This document shows, one piece after another, positions 32,061 through 42,429 of a DNA stretch of 58,337 nt; the stretch's first letter is position 1, and every line of letters starts with the position of its first letter. This DNA comes from Alphaproteobacteria bacterium. GTDB lineage: Bacteria; Pseudomonadota; Alphaproteobacteria; Thalassobaculales; Thalassobaculaceae. The DNA lies in assembly GCA_024742605.1 (NCBI GenBank), contig JANSYC010000022.1:1-58337 (forward strand), given 5' to 3'. The notes under the pieces were generated by a model. It was given only the letters and a program-made list of their open reading frames with translations. It was not told the DNA's origin and did not search any database. The position numbers and the translations under genes were made by a program.

Positions 32061-32906
32061 CTAGCGTCCGAGGTCGACGGGATGGGCTTTGGCGATCTTA
32101 TCGAACGCGACGAAGGTGTCCAAGACGGCACCCAGGTCCTTGAGCGCAATCATGTTGGGACCGTCCGATGGCGCGCTGTCCGGATCCGGGTGGCATTCCA
32201 TGAACACGCCCGCCACGCCGACCGACAGGGCCGCGCGTGCCAGAACCGGCACGAACTCCCGCTGACCACCACTCGATCCGCCCTTGCCACCGGGTTGTTG
32301 GACCGAATGGGTGGCATCGAAGATCACCGGATAGCCGGTCAGCGCCATTTCCGGCAGCGCCCGCATGTCCGAGACCAGGGTGTTGTAGCCGAAGCTCGCG
32401 CCCCGCTCGGTCAGCAGGATGTTTGCGTTCCCGGTCGAGGCGACCTTTGCCGCCACGTGCTGCATGTCCCAGGGGGCGAGAAACTGGCCTTTTTTGACGT
32501 TCACCACCTTGCCGGTTTCGCCCGCCGCGAGCAGCAGGTCGGTCTGGCGGCACAGAAAGGCCGGGATCTGCAGAATGTCGACATGTTCGGCGGCAATGGC
32601 GCACTGGTGCGGCTCGTGCACATCGGTCACCACCGGGCAGCCATAGGTCTCACGGGTTTCGGCCAGGATCGCCAGCCCCTGTGCCAATCCGATGCCGCGT
32701 GCGGCCCCGGCACTGGTCCGGTTCGCCTTGTCGAAAGAGGACTTATAGATCAGCGGGATGCCCCGCGCGGCGCAGATCTCCGCCAAGGCGGCGGCCACCT
32801 CCAGCGCATGATCGCGACTCTCGATCTGGCAGGGCCCGGCTATCAGCGCGAACGGCCTGTCGTTCGCGAAGGAGACGGAACCGGCTGAGACCGAGCGGGG
32901 TGTCAT
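32061..32906 (-). CDS. kdsA: 3-deoxy-8-phosphooctulonate synthase (Kdo8P synthase)
   Basis: 281 residues. Condenses PEP and arabinose-5-phosphate for lipopolysaccharide Kdo. Seen are [63 protein letters not shown], and [15 protein letters not shown]. Cys 26 in AGPC marks it as the metal-dependent class rather than the Asn-bearing class of E. coli. It lies four bases behind pyrG, so the pair is cotranscribed. Confidence 0.97.
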   Translation of the reverse strand: MTPRSVSAGSVSFANDRPFALIAGPCQIESRDHALEVAAALAEICAARGIPLIYKSSFDKANRTSAGAARGIGLAQGLAILAETRETYGCPVVTDVHEPHQCAIAAEHVDILQIPAFLCRQTDLLLAAGETGKVVNVKKGQFLAPWDMQHVAAKVASTGNANILLTERGASFGYNTLVSDMRALPEMALTGYPVIFDATHSVQQPGGKGGSSGGQREFVPVLARAALSVGVAGVFMECHPDPDSAPSDGPNMIALKDLGAVLDTFVAFDKIAKAHPVDLGR

Positions 32907-32910
32907 GGCA

Positions 32911-34560
<1,650 letters not shown>

Positions 34561-34615
34561 TTATACCCGATCCGAGGCCGATCCAGCATTTTGATTCCAC
34601 AAAAAAGGTTCTATC

Positions 34616-34631
34616 TCCGGGCGCACCCGGA
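34616..34631 (-). terminator. Hairpin between secG and pyrG, possible weak terminator
   Basis: TCCGGG/CCCGGA stem with a four-base loop. On the minus strand TTTTTT comes about nine bases after the stem, farther than usual for intrinsic termination. Another small stem spans the secG stop (34657-34671). Confidence 0.3.
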
Positions 34632-34664
34632 AACAACGCGAAAAAATTGAGACTTACCAGTATC

Positions 34665-35006
34665 TTACTGGGAAACAGGCGCGGCCGGTTCGGTCGGAGC
34701 AGCCGGGACCTCAACCGCTGACGGGGCGTCGACAATGGACGAGCCACCGCGATCTCCGGCGAGAATCGCCAGCGTCAGGCTGGTGACGAAAAAGCAGGCG
34801 GCCAGAATTGCGGTCGTCCGGGTCAGCAGATTGGCGGTGCCGCGAGCCGACATGAACGATCCCATTCCGCCACCGCCGCCGCCACCGCCGCCGCCACCGC
34901 CGATCCCAAGACCGCCGCCCTCGCTCCGCTGCACCAGAATGGTGAGGACGAGCGCGATCGCGATCATCAGATGAACGGTCAGGATGATGGGGATCAACTG
35001 CGTCAT
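34665..35006 (-). CDS. secG: Preprotein translocase subunit SecG
   Basis: 113 residues with two membrane helices (about 4-24 and 65-84) joined by a loop that holds a long glycine tract and the MSARGTANLLTRTTA signature. SecG is the small accessory subunit of the SecYEG channel. The glycine tract is coded by a GCC-rich triplet repeat (on the plus strand near 34865-34905). The C-terminal tail is rich in Pro, Ala and Val. Confidence 0.95.
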   Translation of the reverse strand: MTQLIPIILTVHLMIAIALVLTILVQRSEGGGLGIGGGGGGGGGGGGMGSFMSARGTANLLTRTTAILAACFFVTSLTLAILAGDRGGSSIVDAPSAVEVPAAPTEPAAPVSQ

Positions 35007-35051
35007 GTCTCTTACCTCGTCGCCGACCTAAGGGTCCGCTGCAAATTTCGC

Positions 35052-35066
35052 GCGGGTTTTACCCGC
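35052..35066 (-). other. Hairpin between tpiA and secG
   Basis: GCGGGT/ACCCGC arms around a three-base loop, 45 bases before the secG start. No T-run follows on the minus strand, so it may be an mRNA processing or stability element rather than a terminator. Confidence 0.4.
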
Positions 35067-35146
35067 TTCGCGCCGCTCTGACCAGCCCAAACAACGCATC
35101 CGACGCAGATCCGATGTCGATGCGCGTTCTCAAATCGAAGCCCAGG

Positions 35147-35890
35147 TCAGGTGGACCGGGCAATCGCCAGGAAATCGCCGGCCTTCAGGCTGGCGCCTCC
35201 GACCAGAGCACCATTCACGTTATTGACCGCCATCAGCTCGGTCGCGTTGGCGGGCTTGACCGATCCGCCGTAGAGCAGCCTCACGTTCGCGGCGTCGCCG
35301 GTCTTCTCGGCCAGGACGCTCCGTATATGGGCATGCACGGCGGCCACGTCGTCGGTTGTGGGTGTCCGTCCGGTGCCGATCGCCCAGACCGGTTCGTAGG
35401 CGACCACCAGAGTTTCCCCGGTCAGCCCCTCGGGGACCGACCCGCGGATCTGGGTGCCGACCACGTCGAGAGTTCTACCGGCATCGCGCTCCGCCTCGGT
35501 TTCACCGACGCAGACAATCGGTATCAGATCATTGGCCCGCGCCGCTTCGGCCTTTGCCAGCACCACCGCATCGCTCTCGGCATGATCGGCGCGCCGCTCG
35601 GAATGGCCGACGATCACATAGGCGCAGCCCAGATCGGCCAGCATCGCCGCACTGACGTCCCCGGTATGGGCGCCCGATGCGTTCTGATGACAGTCCTGTC
35701 CGCCTACCGAGATCATCGAGCCTTCCAGCACGCCGAGAACCGCCGCCAAATAGGGGGCGGGCGGGCAGACCGTCATCTCGAACTTGGCGGCGGCACCAAC
35801 GGCGCCGAGCAGATCCTTCGCCAAGGCCTCGGAGCCGGCGAGGTCCATGTTCATCTTCCAATTACCGGCGATCAGCGGACGCGGCGCCAT
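35147..35890 (-). CDS. tpiA: Triosephosphate isomerase
   Basis: 247 residues. Interconverts dihydroxyacetone phosphate and glyceraldehyde-3-phosphate. LIAGNWKMN carries the catalytic Lys, [10 protein letters not shown] the electrophilic His, [11 protein letters not shown] the catalytic Glu and [11 protein letters not shown] the phosphate loop. It is divergent from the ppiD-like gene, with 239 bases between. Confidence 0.99.
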   Translation of the reverse strand: MAPRPLIAGNWKMNMDLAGSEALAKDLLGAVGAAAKFEMTVCPPAPYLAAVLGVLEGSMISVGGQDCHQNASGAHTGDVSAAMLADLGCAYVIVGHSERRADHAESDAVVLAKAEAARANDLIPIVCVGETEAERDAGRTLDVVGTQIRGSVPEGLTGETLVVAYEPVWAIGTGRTPTTDDVAAVHAHIRSVLAEKTGDAANVRLLYGGSVKPANATELMAVNNVNGALVGGASLKAGDFLAIARST

Positions 35891-36028
35891 GATGGATCTC
35901 CTTCGACCTGGTTCGTTCGGACGTCTCTTTCGGTCGCGCAGGGCTTTACCACGCCGCCGCGCGTGAGGCCAAGTGACGGCCCATTTCAGAAGTTGGTAGA
36001 TATGTATGGTGGAGCGGTCTTCCAGGGG

Positions 36029-36058
36029 TTGCCCCCGGTCCCGCCCCTTCCTTATGAT
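36029..36058 (+). promoter_or_regulatory. Candidate promoter of the ppiD-trpE unit
   Basis: TTGCCC (36029-36034) and TATGAT (36053-36058) with an 18-base spacer, about 70 bases before the ppiD-like start. A run of eight A lies just before the ribosome-binding region. Confidence 0.4.
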
Positions 36059-36129
36059 GCGCGGCTTTCGCGGGCAAAGGATATCCGGTCCGACCGCGCG
36101 ACTTCACCTGAAAAAAAACGGCTGCAGCC

Positions 36130-38013
36130 ATGCTTCAAATCATACGGTCCGCCCTGGGATCGATCTTCGTCAAGGCTCTGTTTGTCCTGCTGATCGCGAG
36201 TTTCGCAGTCTGGGGGGTCGGCGACATCTTCGGAGGACCGGCCGCCGGACGGGCGGCGGTCTCGGTGGGCGACGTGCGGATCTCCACGCAGACGGTCGCC
36301 GACGAGTTCGACCGCCAGCGCAGCCAGCTCGGCCCGCAGGTGACCCCGCAGATCGCCATCCAGATCGGTCTGCTCGACAGGGTCCTGTCGCAGTTCGCGA
36401 CCGAAGCGGTCCTGACCGTCGAGACCGATGAGCTCGGACTCGGCGTCGGCCGGGAGCAGGTCGGACGATATGTGCGGGAACAGTTCGTCGACGATCTCGG
36501 TAACTTCAATCGCGCCGCCTATGAGAATTTCCTGTTCCGCACCAGGCAGACCGAGGCGCAGTTCGTCGACCGTCTGATGAGCGAGCTGACCCGGAATCAG
36601 CTCATCGGTGCCCTGATCGCGGATGATACGGTTCCCGCTGCTGTGGTCGACCGGATCTACGACTATCGGGAAACCCGGCGGACGGCGCGCCTGCTGACCA
36701 TCCGGCCCGCTGCCCTGGCCGCACCGGAGCAGCCCGGTGGCGCCACGCTCGACACCTTCTATCAGGACCGCAAGGAGGATTACCGCGAGCCGGAGTACCG
36801 GGCGCTGACCTGGGTCGAGATCATGCCGGAGGCGATCGCCGAAACCATCGAGATTCCGGAGGCGGAGGTTCGGGCGTCCTATGACGATCAGATCCTACGC
36901 TTCACCACGACAGGAACCCGTGCCGTCGAGCAGATCTTCCTGGTCGACCAGGCGACGGCCCAATCTGCCTACGACCGGATCACCGGCGGCGAGGATTTCT
37001 TCGCGGTTGCCGAAGATCTGGCTGGAATGGATGCCGACACCGCCAAACTCGGCACCCTGACCAAGGCCGATCTGCCGGGTGGGACCGAAGACGCGGTGTT
37101 CGCCCTGAGCGTCGGCGAGGTCGGCACACCGGTCGAGAGCGATCTGGGTTGGCACGTGTTCCGGGTCACCGAGCGCAACGACGAGACCGTCGCTCCCTTC
37201 GATCAGGTGCAAGACGGTCTGCGGCGCGAACTGGCTTTGGATCAGGCGGTCGACCAGGTGTTCGAAACCGCCAATGATTTCGAGGATCGGTTGGCGGGTG
37301 GTGCCACTCTTGAAGAGGCAGCCGCGGCGCTGAACCTGCCGGTCGTGACCACCCCGGCGGTGACCGAGGCGGGCCTGACACCCGCCGGCGAGCCGATGGA
37401 CCGGACGCCGGGCGGCAATTTCCTGGAGCTTGCCTTCTCCACCGAACAGGGACGTCAAAGCCCGCTCGGGGAGGCCGGCGACGGATTCTTCGTCGTGCGG
37501 GTCGACGGTATTGACGCGTCCCGGATTCCCCAGCTCTCGGAGATCACAGCAGAGGTCGAGGCCGACTGGATCGCGGATGCCCGCCAGCAGCAGGCGGAGG
37601 ATCTGGCCGACGAGGTTGCCCAGAAGATCCGCGACGGCGCGTCCCTGCCCTATCTTGCCGCCTCTCAGAAGTTGACCCTGGCGGACACGCCGGCGGTCAC
37701 CCGCGCGGGCGACGCCCTGCCCGAGGGCTATCCCCGCAGCCTGGCGGGCGCATTGTTCGAGATTGACGACATCGGCGGTGTGACCGTCGTGTCCGGTCCG
37801 GATGCGGTCTACGTCGCCCAGCTTTCGGAGATCGCCACTCCCGATGGCGACGGCGGCGAGGCGATCCGCGCGCAGATCACGGCAGAGCTCGAACGGAGCC
37901 AGCGGGCGGATGTGATCGATCTGCTGCTGGCCGACCTCGAAGAACGCTATGAGGTCGAAACCGATCGCGATTCGGTCGTCTCTGTCTTCACCATCGCTGA
38001 ACCGCAGCAGTAG
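36130..38013 (+). CDS. ppiD: Periplasmic peptidyl-prolyl isomerase, PpiD/SurA-like
   Basis: 627 residues, the size of PpiD. An N-terminal membrane anchor (about 12-32, FVKALFVLLIASFAVWGVGD) is followed by a SurA-type N-terminal chaperone region, a parvulin domain (about 265-360; AVEQIFLVDQ, GGEDFFAVAEDLAG, VFALSVGEVGTPVESDLGWH) and a long C-terminal chaperone region. It helps fold exported proteins at the inner membrane. It is followed by trpE after 28 bases, a pairing common in Rhodospirillales. Confidence 0.93.
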   Translation: MLQIIRSALGSIFVKALFVLLIASFAVWGVGDIFGGPAAGRAAVSVGDVRISTQTVADEFDRQRSQLGPQVTPQIAIQIGLLDRVLSQFATEAVLTVETDELGLGVGREQVGRYVREQFVDDLGNFNRAAYENFLFRTRQTEAQFVDRLMSELTRNQLIGALIADDTVPAAVVDRIYDYRETRRTARLLTIRPAALAAPEQPGGATLDTFYQDRKEDYREPEYRALTWVEIMPEAIAETIEIPEAEVRASYDDQILRFTTTGTRAVEQIFLVDQATAQSAYDRITGGEDFFAVAEDLAGMDADTAKLGTLTKADLPGGTEDAVFALSVGEVGTPVESDLGWHVFRVTERNDETVAPFDQVQDGLRRELALDQAVDQVFETANDFEDRLAGGATLEEAAAALNLPVVTTPAVTEAGLTPAGEPMDRTPGGNFLELAFSTEQGRQSPLGEAGDGFFVVRVDGIDASRIPQLSEITAEVEADWIADARQQQAEDLADEVAQKIRDGASLPYLAASQKLTLADTPAVTRAGDALPEGYPRSLAGALFEIDDIGGVTVVSGPDAVYVAQLSEIATPDGDGGEAIRAQITAELERSQRADVIDLLLADLEERYEVETDRDSVVSVFTIAEPQQ

Positions 38014-38041
38014 TCCGCCCACCAACCGACGAGACGCGGCC

Positions 38042-39550
38042 ATGGCCACCCTCCCCAGCTTCGAGGCCTTTCGCGAAACCCATGATGCGGGACGCCCGCA
38101 GGTGGTTTGGACGACCCTGGTCGCGGATCTGGAGACCCCGGTCTCGGCCATGCTCAAGCTGGCGGACGGACGGACCAACGCCTTCCTGCTGGAAAGCGTC
38201 GAGGGCGGAGCGACCCGGGGTCGCTATTCGATCATCGGCCTGAAGCCCGATCTGATCTGGCGGTTCTACAAGGACAAGGCCGAGATCAACCGCAATGCGC
38301 GGGTCGATCCGGAGGCCTTCGAGACCCTTGAAACCCCGCCGCTCGACTCTCTGCGGACCTTGATCGAGGAATGCCGGATCGACCTTCCCGCCGGCCTGCC
38401 GCCGCCGGCCGCCGGACTGTTCGGCTACCTGGGCTATGACGCGGTCCGCCTGTTCGAGAAGATCCCGGACGCCAATCCCGACACGCTCGACATCTGGGAC
38501 GGGCTGTTTCTGCGCCCGACGGTGGTCTGCGTGTTCGACAGTGTCGAGGATATTGTAACGGTCGTAACCCCGGTGCGCCCCCGTGCGGGGATCACGGCAG
38601 AAGCGGCCTACGAGGACGCCCAGGCGCGGCTGGCGGACGTGGTTGCCGATTTCTCGCGCTCGCTTCCCTATCGCCGGGAGGGTGGCTCGGCGGTCGACAG
38701 CCTGCCGGAGCCGGTCTCCAACACCGGCCAGAGCGCCTTCAAGACGATGGTCGCCAAGGCGGTGGACTACATCAACGCAGGCGATGCATTCCAGATCGTG
38801 CCGTCGCACCGGTTCGCGGTGCCGTTCAAACTGCCGCCTTTCGCGCTCTACCGGTCCTTGCGACGGCTGAACCCCTCGCCGTTCCTGTTCTTCTTCGATT
38901 TCGGCGGACGCTATTCCATCGTCGGATCCAGCCCCGAGATCCTGGTCCGTCTGCGCGACGACGTGGTGACGATCCGACCGCTCGCGGGCACACGCAGGCG
39001 GGGTCAGACGGCGGAGGAGGATCAGGCCCTGGCGGACGAACTGCTGGCCGATCCCAAGGAACGGGCCGAACATCTCATGCTGCTGGATCTGGGACGGAAC
39101 GATACCGGGCGGGTCTCGGAGATCGGCACGGTCTCGGTCAAGGAGCAGTTCACCATCGAGCGCTACAGCCATGTGATGCACATCGCGTCCCACGTGGAGG
39201 GCACGATCCGCAAGGGTCTCGACGCGGTCGACGCCCTGTTCGCGGGCTTCCCGGCCGGAACCGTCTCCGGGGCGCCCAAGGTGCGGGCGATGGAGATCAT
39301 CGACGAGCTTGAAGTCTCACGCCGCGGCGTCTACGCGGGGGCTGTCGGGTATTTCTCGGCGGACGGCTCGATGGACACCTGCATCGCCCTGCGCACGGCG
39401 GTGGTGAAGGACGGGACCATGTACGTCCAGGCCGGCGGCGGTGTGGTCGCGGACAGCGATCCGGAGTCCGAGTACCAGGAGACCGTCAACAAGGCCCGTG
39501 CCCTGATCCGGGCGGCCCAGGAGGCCGTTCGCTTCGCCGCCGGTCGGTGA
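38042..39550 (+). CDS. trpE: Anthranilate synthase component I
   Basis: 502 residues. Makes anthranilate from chorismate with the glutamine amidotransferase TrpG. N-terminal feedback region with LLESVEGGATRGRYSIIG, and the chorismate-binding core DAFQIVPSHRF, SSPEILVRL, PLAGTRRRG, DLGRNDTGRV, HVEGTIRKG, GTVSGAPKVRAMEII and VQAGGGVVADS. The ATG at 38042 follows GAGAC-rich sequence; the longer frame overlaps ppiD. No trpG, trpD or trpC follows; the next gene is convergent and starts five bases away. Confidence 0.97.
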   Translation: MATLPSFEAFRETHDAGRPQVVWTTLVADLETPVSAMLKLADGRTNAFLLESVEGGATRGRYSIIGLKPDLIWRFYKDKAEINRNARVDPEAFETLETPPLDSLRTLIEECRIDLPAGLPPPAAGLFGYLGYDAVRLFEKIPDANPDTLDIWDGLFLRPTVVCVFDSVEDIVTVVTPVRPRAGITAEAAYEDAQARLADVVADFSRSLPYRREGGSAVDSLPEPVSNTGQSAFKTMVAKAVDYINAGDAFQIVPSHRFAVPFKLPPFALYRSLRRLNPSPFLFFFDFGGRYSIVGSSPEILVRLRDDVVTIRPLAGTRRRGQTAEEDQALADELLADPKERAEHLMLLDLGRNDTGRVSEIGTVSVKEQFTIERYSHVMHIASHVEGTIRKGLDAVDALFAGFPAGTVSGAPKVRAMEIIDELEVSRRGVYAGAVGYFSADGSMDTCIALRTAVVKDGTMYVQAGGGVVADSDPESEYQETVNKARALIRAAQEAVRFAAGR

Positions 39551-39555
39551 AGTCG

Positions 39556-40788
39556 CTACTCTGCCGGTTGCACCATCGGGCCTGTCGAAGCCGTCCTTGG
39601 CGCCGGTAGGAACAGGGAGATCGCGAAGGCCGCCCCCGCGAAGGCGCCGAGCAGCAGCAGAAGCGTCGCGAAGTCCCCGGAAATCCGGAACATCTCACCG
39701 ACCAGGGGCACGCTGGCGGCGGAGACCCCAAGCGAGATCAGAAATTTGACGCCGAAGGCCGTGCCGCGCCAGGCCGGGGGGGTATAGCGCGCGAACAGGC
39801 TGTTCTCGGCCGGGACCCCCGTGGTGTTGCCCAGGACCATGATGGCCGCCACCGGCAGTAGCAGCGGGCCAGCCAGCGAGGCGGCGATGATCAGGAACGG
39901 CACCTGCACCGCCCAGCACACCGCATAGACCCGTCTGGTATCGTAGCGGTCCGCCAGCCAGCCGCCGAGGATCTGAGCCGCCGCCGAGAACAGGTAGATC
40001 CCGGAGACCAGTCCGCCGATCGCCGCCGGGCTTTGCACAAGGTCGCTCAGCCGGGTGTCGAACAGTTTCGGCATCGCGAAGGTCGTCGCCTGATAGATCA
40101 TGCCGGACAGCGCGATGGTGAACAGCAGCACGATCACCGCGCGCATCATGTCGCCACGGCTGGATTCTGCGGTTGCCGTATGGGCCGCCACCCGGGTGTC
40201 GACCAGCAGGCCACGCAGGATGCAGACCAGCAGCACGAGGCCGACTCCGACGCAGACGGTGCCCGGCACGAAGAACGCCCATCGCCAGTCGAACAGGGTC
40301 GCCAAGGTTCCAGCGACTGCGGCACCGCCTGCGGTGCCGAGGGAGCCGAACACCCCGTTGATCCCCAGCGCCCGCCCGCGATTGGCCGGATTGCGGGTGA
40401 CCCAGGCGATCCCGACCGGATGATAGATCGACGCGAACAGACCCATGGCCGCGATCCCGAGCCCGATCTGAAGCGGCGTCTCGGAGAACCCGGTCGCGAC
40501 ACAGGCAGCGCCGGTGCCGAGGAAGAACACCGCCATCATGCCGGGCGCGCTCCAGCGGTCGGCCAGCCACCCGGCCGGCACTGCCCCAGCGCCGAACAGG
40601 ATCTGGCCGATCAGCATCAGGGCGATCAGCTCGTCGAACGGCAGGTCCCAGGCCACCTCAAGCGACAGCACCACCGTCGGGAAAAGCAGCATCAGCAGAT
40701 GCGAGAAACTGTGCCCGATGCACGAGAACGCCAGCGCCAGCCGCGCCGAAAGGCGCTCCACCAGATCCAGATCCGTTCCGTCGGTCAT
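39556..40788 (-). CDS. MFS transporter
   Basis: 410 residues with about twelve hydrophobic helices in two six-helix halves. The first cytoplasmic loop carries GWLADRWSAPG and the second half the matching GGWLADRYDTRRVY, the repeated MFS loop motif. The segment IYHPVGIAWVTRNPANRGRALGI is typical of a group of uncharacterised proton-linked exporters or importers. Substrate is unknown. The stop lies five bases from the trpE stop with no terminator in between. Confidence 0.85.
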   Translation of the reverse strand: MTDGTDLDLVERLSARLALAFSCIGHSFSHLLMLLFPTVVLSLEVAWDLPFDELIALMLIGQILFGAGAVPAGWLADRWSAPGMMAVFFLGTGAACVATGFSETPLQIGLGIAAMGLFASIYHPVGIAWVTRNPANRGRALGINGVFGSLGTAGGAAVAGTLATLFDWRWAFFVPGTVCVGVGLVLLVCILRGLLVDTRVAAHTATAESSRGDMMRAVIVLLFTIALSGMIYQATTFAMPKLFDTRLSDLVQSPAAIGGLVSGIYLFSAAAQILGGWLADRYDTRRVYAVCWAVQVPFLIIAASLAGPLLLPVAAIMVLGNTTGVPAENSLFARYTPPAWRGTAFGVKFLISLGVSAASVPLVGEMFRISGDFATLLLLLGAFAGAAFAISLFLPAPRTASTGPMVQPAE

Positions 40789-40920
40789 GGCGTTTCCTCA
40801 GTTTTGAGGAGCACCATCCCACTTCCCGCCGGGCGCCGACAAGTCTCTGATTTCGCGAAGCACCCTTCCGAATTTCGCGCAATTGCCCGCAGAGACCGGC
40901 ATCGCCGATCGGAACCAAAT

Positions 40921-41328
40921 CTAGTCGGCGGGGCTGCTCAGCGAGATCGCCACGGTATCGCCCGGAGCCGGCTCGACCGGTGCGGGCCATAGATAATTCC
41001 AACCGACGTAACCGGCCCCGCCCCAGAGCGCGAAATGAAACGGCAGATGAGCAAGCCACACCGCCGCCAGCGTCGCCCCGGTGGCTCCGGTGGCGGCACC
41101 GACGCCCGCATAGACGCCGACCCCGATCGCAACGGCGGACGTCCCTCCGACAATCAGGGCGGTCTGCTCGGAAATGTGATTGCGCTCAAGCGTCTCGACC
41201 CACGACTGCGGCAGAACACCGACGCGTCCTACATCCGGATCGTGGACCGCACCGGTCGGGTCGGCTCTGGCTGGCACAGCGCCGAGTACCAGAACCAGCA
41301 AAATAAAGAACGCTACAGCCGATCGCAT
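40921..41328 (-). CDS. Unrecognised small exported or membrane protein
   Basis: 135 residues; I do not recognise the family. MRSAVAFFILLVLVLGAVPARA is a clear Sec signal peptide with an ARA cleavage site. A short acidic mature start is followed by two long Gly/Ala/hydrophobic stretches (about 58-84 and 86-113) that look like membrane helices, then a polar C-terminus. AGGAGG lies four bases upstream of the ATG, which decides the start; a longer frame adds 73 Arg/Ser-rich residues. It is 132 bases from the MFS gene and probably separately transcribed. Function is unknown. Confidence 0.65.
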   Translation of the reverse strand: MRSAVAFFILLVLVLGAVPARADPTGAVHDPDVGRVGVLPQSWVETLERNHISEQTALIVGGTSAVAIGVGVYAGVGAATGATGATLAAVWLAHLPFHFALWGGAGYVGWNYLWPAPVEPAPGDTVAISLSSPAD

Positions 41329-41498
41329 CTGACCTCCTCGAAACACAGCAAAGCGCGGGCTGGGCCGATATGTTAGCATCTCGCTGCCGCTAGATCTCGA
41401 AATTGACGACCCGACCGCAGAATCCTCAACTTTACCTTGGTCAGGACGTTCGCCAGTTTGTGGGATAGACTTCGTTGGGGAAATTGGTTGGGGAGCAC

Positions 41499-41807
41499 AT
41501 GATGGTCGGACACGGCGGGGCCATGGGGAACGGGCGGATCGGTCCATCGGGCGTGCCCGCGAACGCCAACACCCATCCCGAGGACAGCATCCTTGCCTGG
41601 CTTGCCCGCGGGATCGACCAGCCCGGCGGCAAGCTCCCCTTATTCGATTCCGACGGCCAAGCCGTCGACCCCGGACTGGTCCATATGTCCATAGCGCAGG
41701 GATGGGCGGAACCCTGGTTCAGAAACCCGCTGAAGCCCGACTGGCTGGTCTGCAAACTGACCGAAGCGGGGCGAGACATGGCCGCCCGGTTCATGGACCC
41801 GTCCTGA
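41499..41807 (+). CDS. Unrecognised small protein
   Basis: 102 residues; family not recognised. The start region is Gly/His-rich; the core holds HPEDSILAWLARGIDQPGGK, LVHMSIAQGWAEPWFRNPL and a C-terminal KLTEAGRDMAARF that resembles the last helix of winged-helix proteins, but this is a weak hint. GGGGAG precedes two adjacent ATGs at 41499 and 41502; a TTG at 41475 is less likely. It is 69 bases upstream of the next unrecognised gene in the same direction. An overlapping minus-strand frame is Ser/Pro/Trp-rich and is judged a shadow. Confidence 0.6.
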   Translation: MMVGHGGAMGNGRIGPSGVPANANTHPEDSILAWLARGIDQPGGKLPLFDSDGQAVDPGLVHMSIAQGWAEPWFRNPLKPDWLVCKLTEAGRDMAARFMDPS

Positions 41808-41876
41808 ACCGCGGCCGACTGGACAACGCATGGCCAGCAAGGCCATGATTGCCCTCGATTTGTGCGGGGAACCACC

Positions 41877-42371
41877 ATGACGCTTGAAGACTATCTCACG
41901 GTCATCGCAGGCAGCACGCTGGCGGACTGGCGCAGCACTCTGCTGCCGACGTTCATGTATCGGGTGGTCCCGGTCCGGGGAGGCAGCGGTCCGGATTTCG
42001 AACTCCAGGAACACACCACCATGCTGACCTACACCAAAGACGTGCGGTTCGGCATGGCCTGGGGTCTGGTGGCGGACAAGAACTACAATGAAGACTGGGT
42101 TCAGAAGCTGCCGAACAAGCGGGCCCAGGGCATTCTGCTGGACTTCATGTTCAACGGATCAGTGGTGTTCCGTGACATGCTGGTGGCGGCTGACGGCTGG
42201 CGCTGCATTCTGCCCCAGCCGATGGACGAGACCGGCCCGCCGTTCCGCGTTCCCGAACGCCGCGCGCGGATCGCACGATTGGCGCACCAGTTGGTTGGAC
42301 CGGATACCAATTTCGACGCCTATTTCAAACGCGTGGGCATGCAACTGGTCAAACAGCCCTGGCCGGTCTAG
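41877..42371 (+). CDS. Unrecognised conserved-looking protein
   Basis: 164 residues, no signal peptide and no membrane helix; family not recognised. Aromatic-rich blocks include FMYRVVPVRGG, FGMAWGLVADKNYNEDW, LPNKRAQGILLDFMFNGSVV and FRDMLVAADGWRCILPQPMD. The composition is that of a folded cytoplasmic protein. GGGGA six bases upstream supports the ATG at 41877 over a GTG five codons earlier. It may form an operon with the preceding 102-residue gene. The stop is 58 bases from the convergent aldolase gene; GTCAG/CTGAC arms there form only a short stem. Confidence 0.6.
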   Translation: MTLEDYLTVIAGSTLADWRSTLLPTFMYRVVPVRGGSGPDFELQEHTTMLTYTKDVRFGMAWGLVADKNYNEDWVQKLPNKRAQGILLDFMFNGSVVFRDMLVAADGWRCILPQPMDETGPPFRVPERRARIARLAHQLVGPDTNFDAYFKRVGMQLVKQPWPV

Positions 42372-42429
42372 GGCTGCTGTTTCTGAAGAATTCATTGGCT
42401 TCGTCAGGCGCTTCTGACCGGGCCGCCGA

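Noticed and set aside
41441-41878. Minus-strand frame opposite the unrecognised 102-residue gene
   Set aside because: Ser/Pro/Trp-rich, no ribosome-binding site, and the plus-strand frame looks more protein-like.
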